Assembly (NCBI GenBank): GCA_007922225.1
Contig: ML679960.1
Coordinates: forward strand, 324,032 to 388,031
Length of the DNA: 64,000 bases
Direction: 5' to 3'
From: Emydura subglobosa
Lineage: Eukaryota; Chordata; Testudines; Chelidae
This document shows, piece after piece, positions 32,230-43,350 of the stretch (the first letter of the stretch is position 1; the number at the start of each line of letters is the position of its first letter). A program made the translations under genes and the position numbers. The notes under the pieces were generated by a model. The model worked only from the letters and a program-made list of their open reading frames with translations. It had not been told where the DNA came from and ran no database searches.

Positions 32230-32800
32230 CTACAGGGGTCATTCAAGGCGGCAAGTAAATGTTGCTTGGCCAAATGCAAGACATAAAGACACATTAATGG
32301 GAATCATTGTCAAAACGCTCCTTCAAAGCCTCCCTCATGCAAATAGCCACCTGCTGGTCCCCTCTAATTGCCCTGGTGTATGGTTGCTCAAAATCAGCAG
32401 CCAGTCAATCAACCTCAGCGCTCCACCCCTGGGGAAACTTTTCCCCCTTCGCTTTGCAAATATTATGCAGAGTACAGCAGGCTGCAATGGCCATGGAAAT
32501 ACTTTCCTCACTGAGGTCTAACCTTTTAATTGGCCAAAGTCACATTCAGCCATCATTCAGTACCTGCTAAGCCTGTCATTGAAGCACTCCTTGCTGATAT
32601 CTATGTTCCTGGTGTAAGGCTTCATGAGCCACAGGAGCAAGGGGTAGGCAGGGTCTCCAAATACCACTATGGGCATTTCCACATCCCCCATTGGAATCTC
32701 CTGGTTTGGAAAGAAAGTCCCAGTGTGCACCTTTCTGTATAAGCCATTTTTTGAAAGATGTGTGCATCATGCACCTTCCCTGACAATGCCGCATTGATGG
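32230..32800 (-). pseudogene. Harbinger transposase, C-terminal part
   Basis: On the minus strand the frames give SGKVHDAHIFQK (about 32740-32780), then GDVEMPIVVFGDPAYPLLLW and LMKPYTRN, then MAECDFGQLKG (about 32520-32560), and lastly ICKAKGEKFPQG. These are the closing motifs of PIF/Harbinger (HARBI1-like) DDE transposases. The GDPAYP and ECxFGxLK blocks are especially diagnostic. It lacks the N-terminal helix-turn-helix and first catalytic residue region and contains frameshifts and a stop before MAECDFG. It is inactive. Confidence 0.8.
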
Positions 32801-32804
32801 GAGT

Positions 32805-32990
32805 TAAGCTCTGGTAAAGGCTTCCAAGAGAGGTTGTGGAATCCCCATCACTGAAAGTTATTAAGAGCAGGTTGGACAAACACCTGTCAGGGATAATGTA
32901 GGTTTACTTGGTCCTGCCTCAGCACAGGGGGCTGGACTTGATGACTTCTCAAGGTCCCTTCCAGTCCAACATTTCTATGATTCTATGAAT
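32805..32990 (+). mobile_element. CR1 LINE 3' fragment
   Basis: It reads AGGTTGTGGAATCCCCATCA, AACACCTGTCAGGGATAATG and GACTTCTCAAGGTCCCTTCC, and ends TTCTATGATTCTATGAATG. It abuts the truncated transposase and carries only the last codons and the 3' tail. Confidence 0.9.
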
Positions 32991-33038
32991 GAAACATACA
33001 TTGATTGTAGTCTCTTTCTTAAATTAAACTGTGTAGTG

Positions 33039-33120
33039 CAGGGGTGTCAAACATATGGCCCCTGTGAAGTGCAGTTTATGAGAATTTGGCCTGTCACCAT
33101 CAGCAAGTTTGACACCCCTG
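33039..33120. mobile_element. 82-bp hAT MITE with target duplication
   Basis: Perfect terminal inverted repeats CAGGGGTGTCAAAC and GTTTGACACCCCTG are flanked by GTGTAGTG (33031-33038) and GTATAGTG (33121-33128), an 8-bp duplication with one mismatch. It has only about 54 bp between its ends. Confidence 0.9.
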
Positions 33121-33222
33121 GTATAGTGTAACCCGTCTTTATAAAATACTGGTTTAAGGACTAAATCAGAATGCCAAAAGGTGAGTTAAAAATAATATTA
33201 ATTTGACACTTTGTTTTTCCAG

Positions 33223-33283
33223 AGAACAAAACCAACATCTGGTCCAGCTGCACTCCAGAAGTCTCTATACTACAGTTTAACAG
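33223..33283 (+). other. Exon-like segment of unknown origin
   Basis: A 61-nt block is preceded by a pyrimidine-rich acceptor (CTTTGTTTTTCCAG, AG at 33221-33222) and followed by a donor (CAG|GTGAGG at 33284). Two of three frames are open. No family is recognised in either translation and no partner exon was found, so this may be a chance match or a pseudogene remnant. Confidence 0.2.
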
Positions 33284-33789
33284 GTGAGGATTCTAGGAAT
33301 GATGCAAGTGGACCCTTCTGGTTTTGATCCTAGGGTTCATTAAAATAATGTAATTATTATGTAAAAAATCTGAGGAGCAGTGCACAATCCTTAGCAAAAA
33401 TTTCCCATTGATTTATTTTCCACCACTGGCTGGAGATGAAGCAGAGCAGGCACACTAAGATTTTTTAATAAAAAAAACCCAACAACTTTACCATCTGTTT
33501 GCTGACCAAGCCAAGCCAAGCGGTTCTGTAAATTTCAACCCTATGTAGCATTTGGCTTGGTCAGCAAGCATATAGGTTGTCAAAAGTTCTGGAGTTTTTA
33601 ATATGAGTTTAAAAATCAACTGCAATGTCTGCTCTGCTTTGACTCTAGCCAGATTGAAGGAGGAAAACCTTCTCAAAGTCATCTGGAGCACTGTTGTTAA
33701 AGAGCTATTATGGATTTTAATTGTTTTATGGGAATTTTGAAGAAGAAACAGAAGTAACTGATAAGAGGAGGCCAAGATCGTCTATGAAA
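33284..33789. other. Intergenic, nothing recognised
   Basis: A minus-strand open frame of 95 codons (33488-33775) has no recognisable motif. GACCAAGCCAAGCCAAGC and GGCTTGGTCAGC form a small inverted pair near 33505 and 33552. Confidence 0.4.
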
Positions 33790-34508
33790 GCATAAAACCC
33801 CTGCCACGCTGGCAGAGAAGGGATTAACAGAGCTCTGGGGAGTCTGTGTAGTAAGCAGCCAATGGGAGAGGGGCTGTGAGCAACGGCCAATCAGGACTCA
33901 GCAGGCCCATCTATGAAGAGCTTCAGGGCAGAGCAGACCAGACATGGCCTGGAGCCTGAGGAGGGAAGGCTGTGTCCCTGTAGGCTGAGGGGGCCTGTAG
34001 CACCTGAGGTAAAGCTACGGTTGGCAGGGACCAGGAGAGCCTGGTGGGCTGCTGAGAGCAGGTAGTGGCCGGCCCTGAGCATGGATGAAGAAGGTGCTAG
34101 GGCTGGGGGGAAGTGGCCCAGGGAGACAGCCACAGGCAGAGGAACTCGGGGCACAGCAGAAGGCTGCGATCCATAGGGTCCCTGGGCTGGGACCCGGAGT
34201 AGTGGGTGGGCCTGGGTTTCTCCACCCCCCAACTCGCCACTGGGAAGTGGAAGATTAAATCACTGCAGGCACGACTGAGGGAGTGGCAGGATGAGAGACT
34301 GCAGTTGCCACTGGGAAAGTGGCCAGACTACCGAGGAGCCAAATCTTCCCCAGAAGTGGGAGGGCCAAGTCAAGAAGAAGACATTCTGGTTCTGGACAGC
34401 GGTGGGAAGGGCTCCAGGCTGACTGCAGTGAGAAAGTGACAGTGCGCAAACTGCAGATGTGGGTGTTGGACTGGTGCCAGTCCAGCAGTGAGTAGAGCAC
34501 CCGTTACA
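33790..34508 (+). repeat. GC-rich LTR-like repeat, related family
   Basis: It contains GGGGGAAGTGGCCCAGGGAG (about 34108) and TCCCTGGGCTGGGACCCGGA (about 34179), the same pair of motifs in the same order as in the repeats at 8662, 16706 and (inverted) 17933. The ends are not well defined. Open frames on both strands reflect base composition. Confidence 0.5.
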
Positions 34509-35639
34509 CCTCCAGATTCTCTTTGTGCTTCTTACTTCCATTTTTTTCTTTCATAAGAAGAATTTTAACAAATATATGTAGTAAGGTAAAATATGAAAAG
34601 ATTAAAATATTTTTTCACGACAATGAAGTCTACAACTTAAAAAAAAAAATCCTGCTTCTATATTTTAACCCTGTCCTCAAAGGAGTAGTGCAAATATATC
34701 TGAGACCTGGCTTTTGGTGCCTTTACACACCATTGTATAGTATCTAATCCTAAATGTGTGGTAAGCATTGCTCTGAGTCCATAGGAAAGAAGCTGATTTG
34801 ACTTATACATGGTGATATGTATTGGAGATTAAAATTTGGATTTTGGTAAAATGTATATGTCCTTTTTTAGTCAATGTCAGTACAGGCTAATGTTTAAGTT
34901 ATCATAGCTGGTGAACCGATGTAATGAACTTGAAGTGGTATTCACAGCATGTAATCTCATATGACCCTATTCTGCACTGTAACACCAATGAAAATCAGGT
35001 GTAACTCCTTTTAAATCAGTGGAGTTGCACTGGTATAAAATTGGTTTGAGAGGAAGATCAGGCCTAGTGTTTTAGTTTGATGATTTTTTTAATTGCCCTT
35101 CTGAAAATGGGGATCATCTCAAGATTCATTTTTCACTGTAACTCAAGCTCTAGCTTTTCCCGCGACCCAAAATATGACCCCAAATCAGCAGTCTTCACTT
35201 ACCTGAGTAAGCCTTGCTTTATGTGACTAGTCCCATTGATGCCATTGCTCTATAGACTTCAGAGAGACTGTCTGTCTAAGGACGAACCGCATGACTGAGG
35301 GTTGCGGGAACAAGCACACACATTTGTACATTACTCTTGGTAGTATTAAAATTCAGTTTAGCAACCTCAAATATTCAAATGCATTAGAAACCCATTGAAA
35401 TGTCTGTCTAAAGATGCTTCGAAGAAACCTTTTGAGTTCCTTTTTAGAGCCCGATCCATCAGTTCTGATGTGCATAAATCTCCCGTTGACAACAATGGAA
35501 ATATTGGGCATACAAAAACAGGATTGGGTCTTTAGCTTGTTTTCAGGAGTAATAAGATCATTATCGAATCAAGAATAGTGCAGGTATCAGTTGAAGTGGC
35601 TTGGAAATAAAAAAGGAATGTTGTCAGCCTACAGTAATA
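34509..35639. other. Intergenic, no gene seen
   Basis: AT-rich DNA. A weak foldback-family repeat is at about 34965-35065 (CCCTATTCTGCACTGTAACA to GAAGATCAGGCC). Confidence 0.45.
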
Positions 35640-36640
35640 CCTTTATATTTACAGTATATTGAGTTTTGCTCTCAAGAGGACTTTTCCAGTGGTGTCCTGC
35701 AGGGGTTTGTCCTGGGTTTGGTACTATTCAACAGTTTCATTAATGGTTTGGATAATGTGGTGGAATATATGCTTATAAAATCGGTGGATGACACCAAACT
35801 GGCAGGGGTTGCAAGCACTTTGGAGGACAGGATTAGAATTCAAAATGGCCTTGACAAATTGGAGAATTGATCTGAAATCAACAAGATGAAATTCAATAAA
35901 GGCAAGTGTGAAGTACTACACTTAGAAAGGAAAAATCAAATGCACAGATTCAAGGCACCAGGCAGTCATATTGCAGACAAGGATCTGGGGGTAATATTGG
36001 GTTGCAAATTGAATGAAGTGACTATGTGCTGCAGTTCTGAAAAAGGCAAATCATTCTGGGATGTGTTAACAAGAATGTCATAAGACACAGGCAGTAATTG
36101 TTCTACTCTGCTTAGCTCTGGTCAGGCCTCAGCCGGAGCATTGTGTCCAGTTCTGGACACCACACTCTAAGAAAGATGAGGACAAATTGGAGAGAGGCCA
36201 GAGGAAAATCTCAAAAATGAGGTCTGGTTTTCTAAACCTTTTATATGAGGAAAGATTTTAAAAAGGGGCATATTTCTTCTTGAATAAAGAAGACTGAAGG
36301 GGCACCTGATAAGTCTTCAAATATGTTAAGGGCTTTTGTAAAGAGGACCAGGATCAACTGTTCTCCATGTCCACTGAAAGTAGGACAAGAAGCAATGGGC
36401 TTAATCTGCAACAAGGGAGAGTTACGTTAGCTTTTAGGAAAAGCTTTCTAACCATAAGGATAGATAAGTACTGGAATAAGCTTTAAAGGAGGTTGTGGAA
36501 TCCCTGTTACTGGAGGCTTTTAAGAACAGGCTAGACAAACACCTGTCAAGGATGGTCTAGGTATACCTGGTTTTGCCTCAGTGCAGGAGACTGGATTAGA
36601 TGACTTCTCAAGATCCTTTCATTTCTATCATTTTATCATC
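35640..36640 (+). mobile_element. Older CR1-type LINE, 5'-truncated
   Basis: Translated pieces give SGVLQGFVLGLVLFNSFING (reverse transcriptase block B) and SVDDTKLAG (block C, with Ala of the usual ADD replaced by Val) at about 35680-35810, then typical CR1 text such as FNKGKCEVLHL. The 3' end resembles GACTTCTCAAGATCCTTTCA with a degraded TTCTATCATTTTATCATC tail. Stops split it, so it is older than the element at 1825. Confidence 0.85.
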
Positions 36641-37319
36641 TAGTATTTAAGTATAGCAATAAATAGGCACAGTAAGAAATTCTGAACTGGAACAGTAGGG
36701 ACCTAAGTGGTAAATCTTCAGTAGGTGACCGTAACCCCCATTAGAGGGGGTGCAGTTAGAGAAGACTATAGATAACCTATTACCTATATTCTTCTCTCAA
36801 TTTTGGTCATTTTGTCTGACCAATATTATTTTCCTTTCCTGCAAAACGTGTGGGTCCTCCTCTCCCCATGTCCTTTGCAGCCATGATGGCCAGTCTCCCA
36901 AAAGGGGCATGGTTTTGGCAAAAATAGGTGTTTTGGGGCTGAATGTTATGCCTATTCTACTGTCTGGAAAAGGAGGTAGATCTGGATGCTGTTTGTTGAG
37001 TAATTTATTCCAGACCCTTCCTGGAATAATTTATGCTCTTGAATTTCCTTAGATGCATGTCCAATTGCGAGCTGTCTTGCTACATAAGTGTTTATAAAGC
37101 TTTCAGTTATATTGGAGACCAAATGCAAAATTGGGACCATTATGTTGATTCAGGACTGTTCCTGAAGGGTTTAGCACCTAGAAATTAATTAATAATCAGT
37201 GGCAGATTAAGGCAGGATTTAATGGAATATCAGTATGGATCCCAGATTTAGAAAAGGCATCATCCCCTCATTTTGTGACTGTACCACCAACCTCTCCCCT
37301 GCCCCATGCAAATAAGTTT
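36641..37319. other. Intergenic, nothing recognised
   Basis: Two short open frames (36750-37052 + and 36952-37140 -) overlap without motif or exon context. Confidence 0.4.
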
Positions 37320-37469
37320 GATGCCCCATGTTTTTGTTTTTTCATGTTTGTTTATATTTTTCCAAATACAACAAATCTACCAAAATACAGGATTCAAAGT
37401 AAATAAAGAGGATTAGGATAAAGGGAGGGCAGGAAAGATATATTTATCTTCAGGGTCCATGTTAATCTT

Positions 37470-40400
37470 AGACCTCTAAAAAGTCAGCCCAAATTGCTTT
37501 GAATTTTGTGGCCGTTCCCTTTCTGTGGAATGACAGTAGTTCATTAGCTGCAAGGTCCGTCAAATCACTGAGCCACGCATCTATATTTGGTGAAGATTGA
37601 CTTTTCCATTTTTGAAAGATTAATATCTAAGTGATCAAATCTGCATGTTGGAGCCATGCTGCCTTGTTACCAGGTATCAGGAATATATCCAAGAACGAAA
37701 CTTAAGGGGGAAGGCTCTAACATAGCATCCAATATTAAATTGGTCCTGTGACCCATCTCCTCCCAGAAATTCTTGTGACAGGAGCACTTCCAAAACACAT
37801 GAGCTAATGTAGCACTAACGGAGTTACATTTCCAACAGTGGCTAGCATTTATGAGGCCCATTACCTCATTAGCCTATGTGGGGACTCGTATATTCAAAAA
37901 AGTGTCTTTTGGTGAATAAGCTATGGCCTTAGGTCTATAGTTGCTTTTTTAACTTTAGATACAATTGTATTCCATTGTGTCAGAGTTAGTTGTGTATCCA
38001 AATCTCTACCCAAGCAACTCTCGAATATCAATCTTTGGCAGTTTTTTGGGCCAGAAAATTGTAAACGGATACCACTAGTTGAGTAATTCCAGGAAGTTTC
38101 CTCCAAAATAATATAGATTCAGGCGCTCCCAATGCACCCGGTCCAAATACCTTCATAGGGAAATGCTTTAATTGAAGATATTTCCATGCCCTGGAGCCAG
38201 ACAAGCCAATCTGTTGCTGAAGATCTGCAAACGACTTAAATTTATCATTGTCAATTAGTTGTGACAGTCATAATTTTTCTGTCCATTTTTCTAATCTTAA
38301 TCCTTCCAAATCAAGGTTTTGCCACCGATATGCCACCTCCATAGGACTGCCTCTATATGGAAGAATAGATGGAAGCAGAGCTTTCTAGCCAAGTTTGACC
38401 CAGCTTGCCTCACAGCCATTATTGTAGCGGCTCTGTAGTCATCAAATCTATAATAATTTGATCCTACAATGCCTGTAAGGGGGTGAGAGTATATTAATTC
38501 TCGTTCATCCTGAATCAGGGGCACTGGAATGAGGTGGGGCCATCATCCTTCCACTTTCAAAAGTGGGAGGGTCATGGCTGTAGTTTGGGTTCAGGGGGAT
38601 GCATTGTCCTCCTCCATACTGCAGGCCTCAGGCAGGTGTGGAGTGGCAGTGGCAAGGGCTGTGCTTTGTGGTGGAAAAGCTGATAAAGGTGTGTGAAGTG
38701 CAGCACCGCTCTGTGCCTGTCTGAGGTTCAGGGGCGGTGCCAGCCTCTTCCCGGTTCAGAGGGACTGAGGTGGATTTTAAAACCCTCTTGCCATGGGGCC
38801 CTACCCCTTGGTCCTCCTCTCCCCCAAAGGCTCCGTCCCCTGGCCAGGCCAGAAGCTGGAGCCAGGCCATGGTAAGAGTCACCCAGGAAGCCTGCCCCTC
38901 TTCCTTCTACAGAAGTTCTGGTGCTCCTGACCTGAACCTAAGGTGGGGTCTGTATAGTCATATCTAACAGCCACTAAAATGCCTGAATTAACAAAAAGGA
39001 GATATAATTTTCCAAGCTGGGAAAATTAAATCCTCCCAGAGATTGAGGGAGCTATAATTTGTTGAGAGCCAATCTAGATTTCTTACTTGCATCCCAAAGG
39101 ATTCTTTGGAAAATAAACTTCTTAAAATAAGTTTGAGGAATATAAGTACGGAGACCCATCAGGACATAAAAAATGCTGGGAAGGCCATTCATTTTCAGTA
39201 TATTAATTTTACCCCACAAACTGAGGGTTAACGAACTCCATCTCCTCAAATGATTAGCCACTTGCACAATAATTGGTTCAATAATTCGACATTTTAGAGA
39301 TGTCCTGAATATTTTGAGAATCAGTATTCCTAAATAGTTCCGATAAGAACATTGTCAATGAACGTCTCAATCTGAGAAAAGACAATTGTGGGCATGTTTA
39401 TTAATGCCAAAGATTTTTTCATTTATCCCAATTAATTTTATATCCTGAGAGGAGTTCAAACTTGTTAATAGTGATTAGAAGGATATGAATGGTAACTTCA
39501 GGCTTAGATACAAGTACTAAAGCATCATCCACAGAAAGCATAATTTTGCGCTCTGTTTGGCCTACCCTGATATAATGAATATATTGATTTGCTTGGATGA
39601 CAATGGCTAAAGTTTCTAGAGCTAAAACATACAGAAGAGGAGCAAGGGGGCAGCTCTGCCTTGTACCTCTCTAATGGAAATGGGGTGGAAATAATACCAT
39701 TGGTAACTACCCTGAAAGAGTATAAAAGCTTACTCCAAGCAATAAATAGGTTACCAAATCCAAATTTTGCTAGCAGCTGAAAAAGATAGTCTCAGGCTAT
39801 GTAGCCAAAGGCCTTTTTGATATCTAAAGAAATAACAGCTAAGAATTTTTAGAATCTCTCGAAGTGGCATTACTATCAATCGATTTCTGTAAATTATGTG
39901 AAACATGTCTATTATAAAGGAAGCCTACCCGATTTATGAGTGTAATACACGAGAAAACTTTGTCCAATCACATAGCAAGCGCTTTAGTTAAGCTTTAGTT
40001 TAAATCTTAAACACAATTGTGTAAAGAAATTGGCTCGTAATTACTGCATAATCTAAGGCCTTTTAGGAACAACTGACATTACAGTTTGTTTTAGAGTAGG
40101 CAGGAGAATTTGTTCATTCCTGGCCTCATTGACCATATTCAATAAATTAGGTGTTAAAGTTTCAGAGAGTCCATCTACACCAGGAGTCTTTGCAACCTTT
40201 ATTTCTTTTATAGCCTGAGTCAGTTCATAATTTCTATCTAAAAGTTCATTTTAAGTCAGAGATCTGTGGCAAAGACAATCCTCTAAAAAAACTATGTAGG
40301 GCATCTTTACTGATTTCCAATTCAGCTAACTATAATTTTGAATAAAACTGTTAAAATAGTTTTTATATCTGACTGTGTTATATATAACTTATTGCTACTA

Positions 40401-41540
40401 TCGCAAATAACAGCAATCTTATTTCTGTTAGTCTTTTGCTTAAGTTTGTATGCTCATAGTTTGCCAGGTCTGTTGCCAGATTCCCAGTAGTATTGCTTCA
40501 AACAAAATAAAGCAAATTCAGCCTTTTGGGACAAGTTGGTTGATTTCATATCTTAAATTGATGAGGGTTCTAAGTTTGTCTGGGAGAAGGACAGAAGCAT
40601 AGTCTTCATCTAAGGCCTTAATTTCCTTCTCAAGGGTATCAATATGTTCTTTCCTTTTTCTTTTTCAAGGTGGCATAAGAGAGATACTGCCTCTGATGAA
40701 GGCTTTAGAAGCTTCCCAAAGTATGGCAGCTGATCAAGCAGTGGGGGCATCTGTTTCTTTAAAAAAAGTTCTAACGCCTGCTGAATAGAATTAACAAATG
40801 ATGTATCAAAGAGCAGAGAGGTATTTAATCTCCATATTTTAGTTGGGGTTGCATAGCCAGCAGGCCTAAAATACATATGTATAGGAGCATGGTCAGACAA
40901 TGCCACTCTCAGTGACCGAATTGATCAAGTCTTGTGACACAAAGAAATAGTCCAATCTTGAAGTTGCAGGAAAAAAACTAGTGTCTGCCTGTAAGATTGA
41001 GTCTAAATCAGACACATATGTATGAAGTACCAGATGAATATGTGTTTTTTATATGGAAATGGAGAAGATGAATGAAACTCTAGACCTAGTCCCTGATAAA
41101 AGTCTCCAGGTATAATAATGGTATGGTGGGCCATATCATTTATACTCATAAAAATGTTAAAGAAAAAATTTGGCAGCGTCCTGCTTTGGCCCATAGAGAT
41201 CGGCAAAGATGATTACAGAATTGCCAGTTTTAGTCTCGAGGACAGTAAATCTGCACTCGCTGTCAAACCTTGTGCTCAGAATATTAACATTCAACATTTT
41301 ATATATTCATAGAACAATACCCCTCACTTTAGAATTAAAGCTACTAGAAACTGAGAAGCCGACCCAATCTCTATTCAGTTTATAAGCTTCAAGTTCTGTC
41401 AGATGTGTCCGCTGGAGTATGGCAACGTCAACATTCTCTTTAAGCATTGAATGTATATATATATATTTTTTTTCTTTTAATAGGCTTATTAAAACCCTTT
41501 ATATTCCAGGAGACGCATTTAATTATCAGAGCCATCACTG
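37470..41540 (-). pseudogene. L1-clade ORF2 (endonuclease-reverse transcriptase), decayed
   Basis: The 5' end reads ALIIKCVSWNIKGFNKPIKR (about 41545-41480), the start of an APE-type endonuclease. LSDHAPIHMYF and IWRLNTSLLFD (about 40905-40820) close that domain. The RT block GTRQSCPLAPLL lies at about 39665-39630 and SVDDALVLVS at about 39535-39505, where the DD pair is kept but the preceding YA is changed. Then GYKINWDK and LSLWGKINILKMNGLPSIFY (about 39230-39170), and lastly CWKCNSVSATLAHVFWKCSC (about 37835-37775), the C-terminal zinc-knuckle-like segment. Numerous stops and frameshifts make it nonfunctional. Confidence 0.8.
38530..38960. other. GC-rich insertion in the L1 relic
   Basis: Composition changes abruptly from AT-rich L1 text to GC-rich sequence at about 38530 and back at about 38960, and the ORF2 translation is interrupted between the two. 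I do not recognise the family. No terminal repeats or target duplication could be fixed. Confidence 0.45.
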
Positions 41541-42165
41541 TTAAAATATTTATCGGATAAAATACAAAGTCGCTTTGTGAATAAATGAGAAATTGCAAAT
41601 TTTCCTGAGCAGCATCCTGTTCTTGCATGTCTAAGCAGCAAAAGTTATATAATCCAAGCATAGGATGTCGCTTCCCTGTACATATTCTATAGGAGTGAGA
41701 AGGAAATTCCCAGTATGGGAGGGTAACAGGAGAGTGGCAGAGAGGACTTAAATAAGTGAAAAAACAAAATGGAAAAGATAGTGGAGGAGACATACACATT
41801 AGTACCATACAATCATAAAGAAGAATCTGTTTAAACAGTCCAAATATACACACGACATCAGGCCCTTGGGGCCCCAAACATTACAACTATAGTAATTATC
41901 TATTACCAATAGAACCTTCACACAGGAAGCACCATCTAATAAAGCAAGTGTGTGTATTATATAGTTACTAATCAAATGATACGTTTTACATTGAGCCTTT
42001 CCCATGAGTTAAGACAGTAGGAAGAAAACTGATAATCGCCCTTTAACTCTTCAACCACAAAGAGAAAGAAGAAAAAATGAAATACCAGATCATATCAACT
42101 AGCGCCCATCAGCTTATACAGAACAGCCACATAAGAGAGCAATATATAAATTCCATACAGTCAGA

Positions 42166-43330
42166 TCATTCCATAAATGTCTCTTCTAGCAAGGAAAGAG
42201 TTTGCAGTTTGTTGAGGTATTTTTCTGCCTCCTGAGGGGCACTGAATGATAGTTTCTCGCCATTCTTAATATGGAGTGTTGCCAGGTATTTAATCAAATA
42301 CTTCAAGTCCATCTTCCTGGCCAGTTGTTTTGCTTGGTTAAAAGCTGTCTTCATTGCAACCACACCACGGGCATAATCTGGAAAGAGCAGTACAGTAGAA
42401 CCTCAGAGAAACTTGGGTATGGAGGTTGTTCATAACTCAAATGTTAGTAACTCAGAACAAAACATTATGGTTATTCTTTCAAAAGTTTACAACTGAGCAC
42501 TGACTTAATACAACTTTGAAACTTTACTTTGCAAAAGAAAAATGCTGCTTTTAACCATCTTAATTTAAATTAAACAAGCACAGAAACAGTTTCCGTACCT
42601 TGCCAAGTCTTTTTTTACATTCTCCCTTTTTTAGTAGTAGTACTGTACTGTATTTGCTTTTTTTTGTCTCTGATGCTGCCTGATTATGTACTTCTGGATC
42701 CAAATGAGGTGTGTAGTTGACCAGTCAGTTTGTAACTCTGATGTTCATAACTCTGAGGTTCTACTGTATTTTAACTGCTGGTTCTCTCTGTTAACGACTT
42801 TTTTTTTCCTCTGGATTTCTGCAATATAAGCTCCTTAGTGGTAAAGTTCAGGAACTTCACAATCGATGTTCTAGACCAACCTCCTGGAGCTGGCTTGGGG
42901 GCAAGGGCTCTGGTCTGCCTGTTCTATATCAAAACAAAAATCTATCAGCAGATCAACAACTTAGCAGTTTAGAGACAAATTCAGAGGGTTTACCTTTCTC
43001 TGTTCCCTCAGGTTCAATCACAATCCTGATGTTACATCATTGAGCAGCTTCCTAGATCAATTAGATTGATCTTAATATTCTTGATATAATTACAGTTCTT
43101 TATAACCTGTAATTTATTCTCTCTAACATCATCTTCCACTTCAGAAATTCTGTGTTCTGCTTTACCCATCTGGCTAGTTCATGCTTGTAGTGCACTCTGA
43201 ATCTCAGTCATGGTGGTCTGTAGGGAGGAAATTGTAGATTTAGGTTCCAGTAGTCGGGCACAATATTTCTTGGGATTAGATGGTGACTTTTAAGGGATGA
43301 TGTTTGAAGATTCCCCCTGGGCCACTTAAG
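42166..43330 (-). pseudogene. L1-clade ORF1 remnant, split by MITE
   Basis: The C-terminal part (42363-42166) reads AFNQAKQLARKMDLKYLIKY, LATLHIKNGEKLSF and APQEAEKYLNKL, typical of the L1 ORF1 C-terminal domain. Upstream of the MITE the minus strand gives WSRTSIVKFLNFTTKELILQ (about 42880-42820), which matches the RRM-like domain of ORF1. The coiled-coil region expected before it (about 42940-43330) is too decayed to trace. ORF1 proteins bind LINE RNA as trimers; this copy is interrupted and inactive. Confidence 0.7.
42393..42766. mobile_element. Tc1/mariner (Tigger-like) nonautonomous element
   Basis: Inverted ends CAGTAGAACCTCAGA and TCTGAGGTTCTACTG are flanked by TA at 42391-42392 and 42767-42768, the mariner target duplication. 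Subterminal GTTCATAACTCAAATGTTAG and GTAACTCTGATGTTCATAAC are inverted as well. No transposase is present. It sits inside L1 ORF1. Confidence 0.9.
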
Positions 43331-43350
43331 AGCTCAAGCAACCTGCATCC

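Larger units (their letters stand above)
29200..32800. mobile_element. PIF/Harbinger transposon relic with two genes
   Basis: Autonomous PIF/Harbinger elements carry a DDE transposase and a SANT/Myb-like DNA-binding protein. The left end GCCTTGTCTACACTACAC follows TAA at 29197-29199. The SANT gene reads on + (about 29560-32035) and the transposase on - (about 32230-32800), so the two are convergent. The right terminal repeat was not found; the transposase N-terminal half is missing where a CR1 begins at about 32805. A CR1 (29820-29935) and an LTR-like unit (about 31309-31726) are inserted in it. The element is dead. Confidence 0.8.
37320..43350 (-). mobile_element. Near-full-length L1-clade LINE relic
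   Basis: Read from high to low coordinates it shows the L1 order: ORF1 (about 43330-42166), a spacer, ORF2 endonuclease (about 41540-40600), reverse transcriptase (about 40600-38960) and the C-terminal Cys-rich segment (about 37861-37667). ORF1 is interrupted by a mariner/Tigger-like MITE (42393-42766), and the RT C-terminal side by a GC-rich insert (about 38530-38960). Many stops show it is old. It is the only L1-type element noticed in the window. Confidence 0.8.

Noticed and set aside
38628..38967. Open frames on both strands in the GC-rich insert
   Set aside because: Compositional; no motif and the block is an insertion in an L1 relic.
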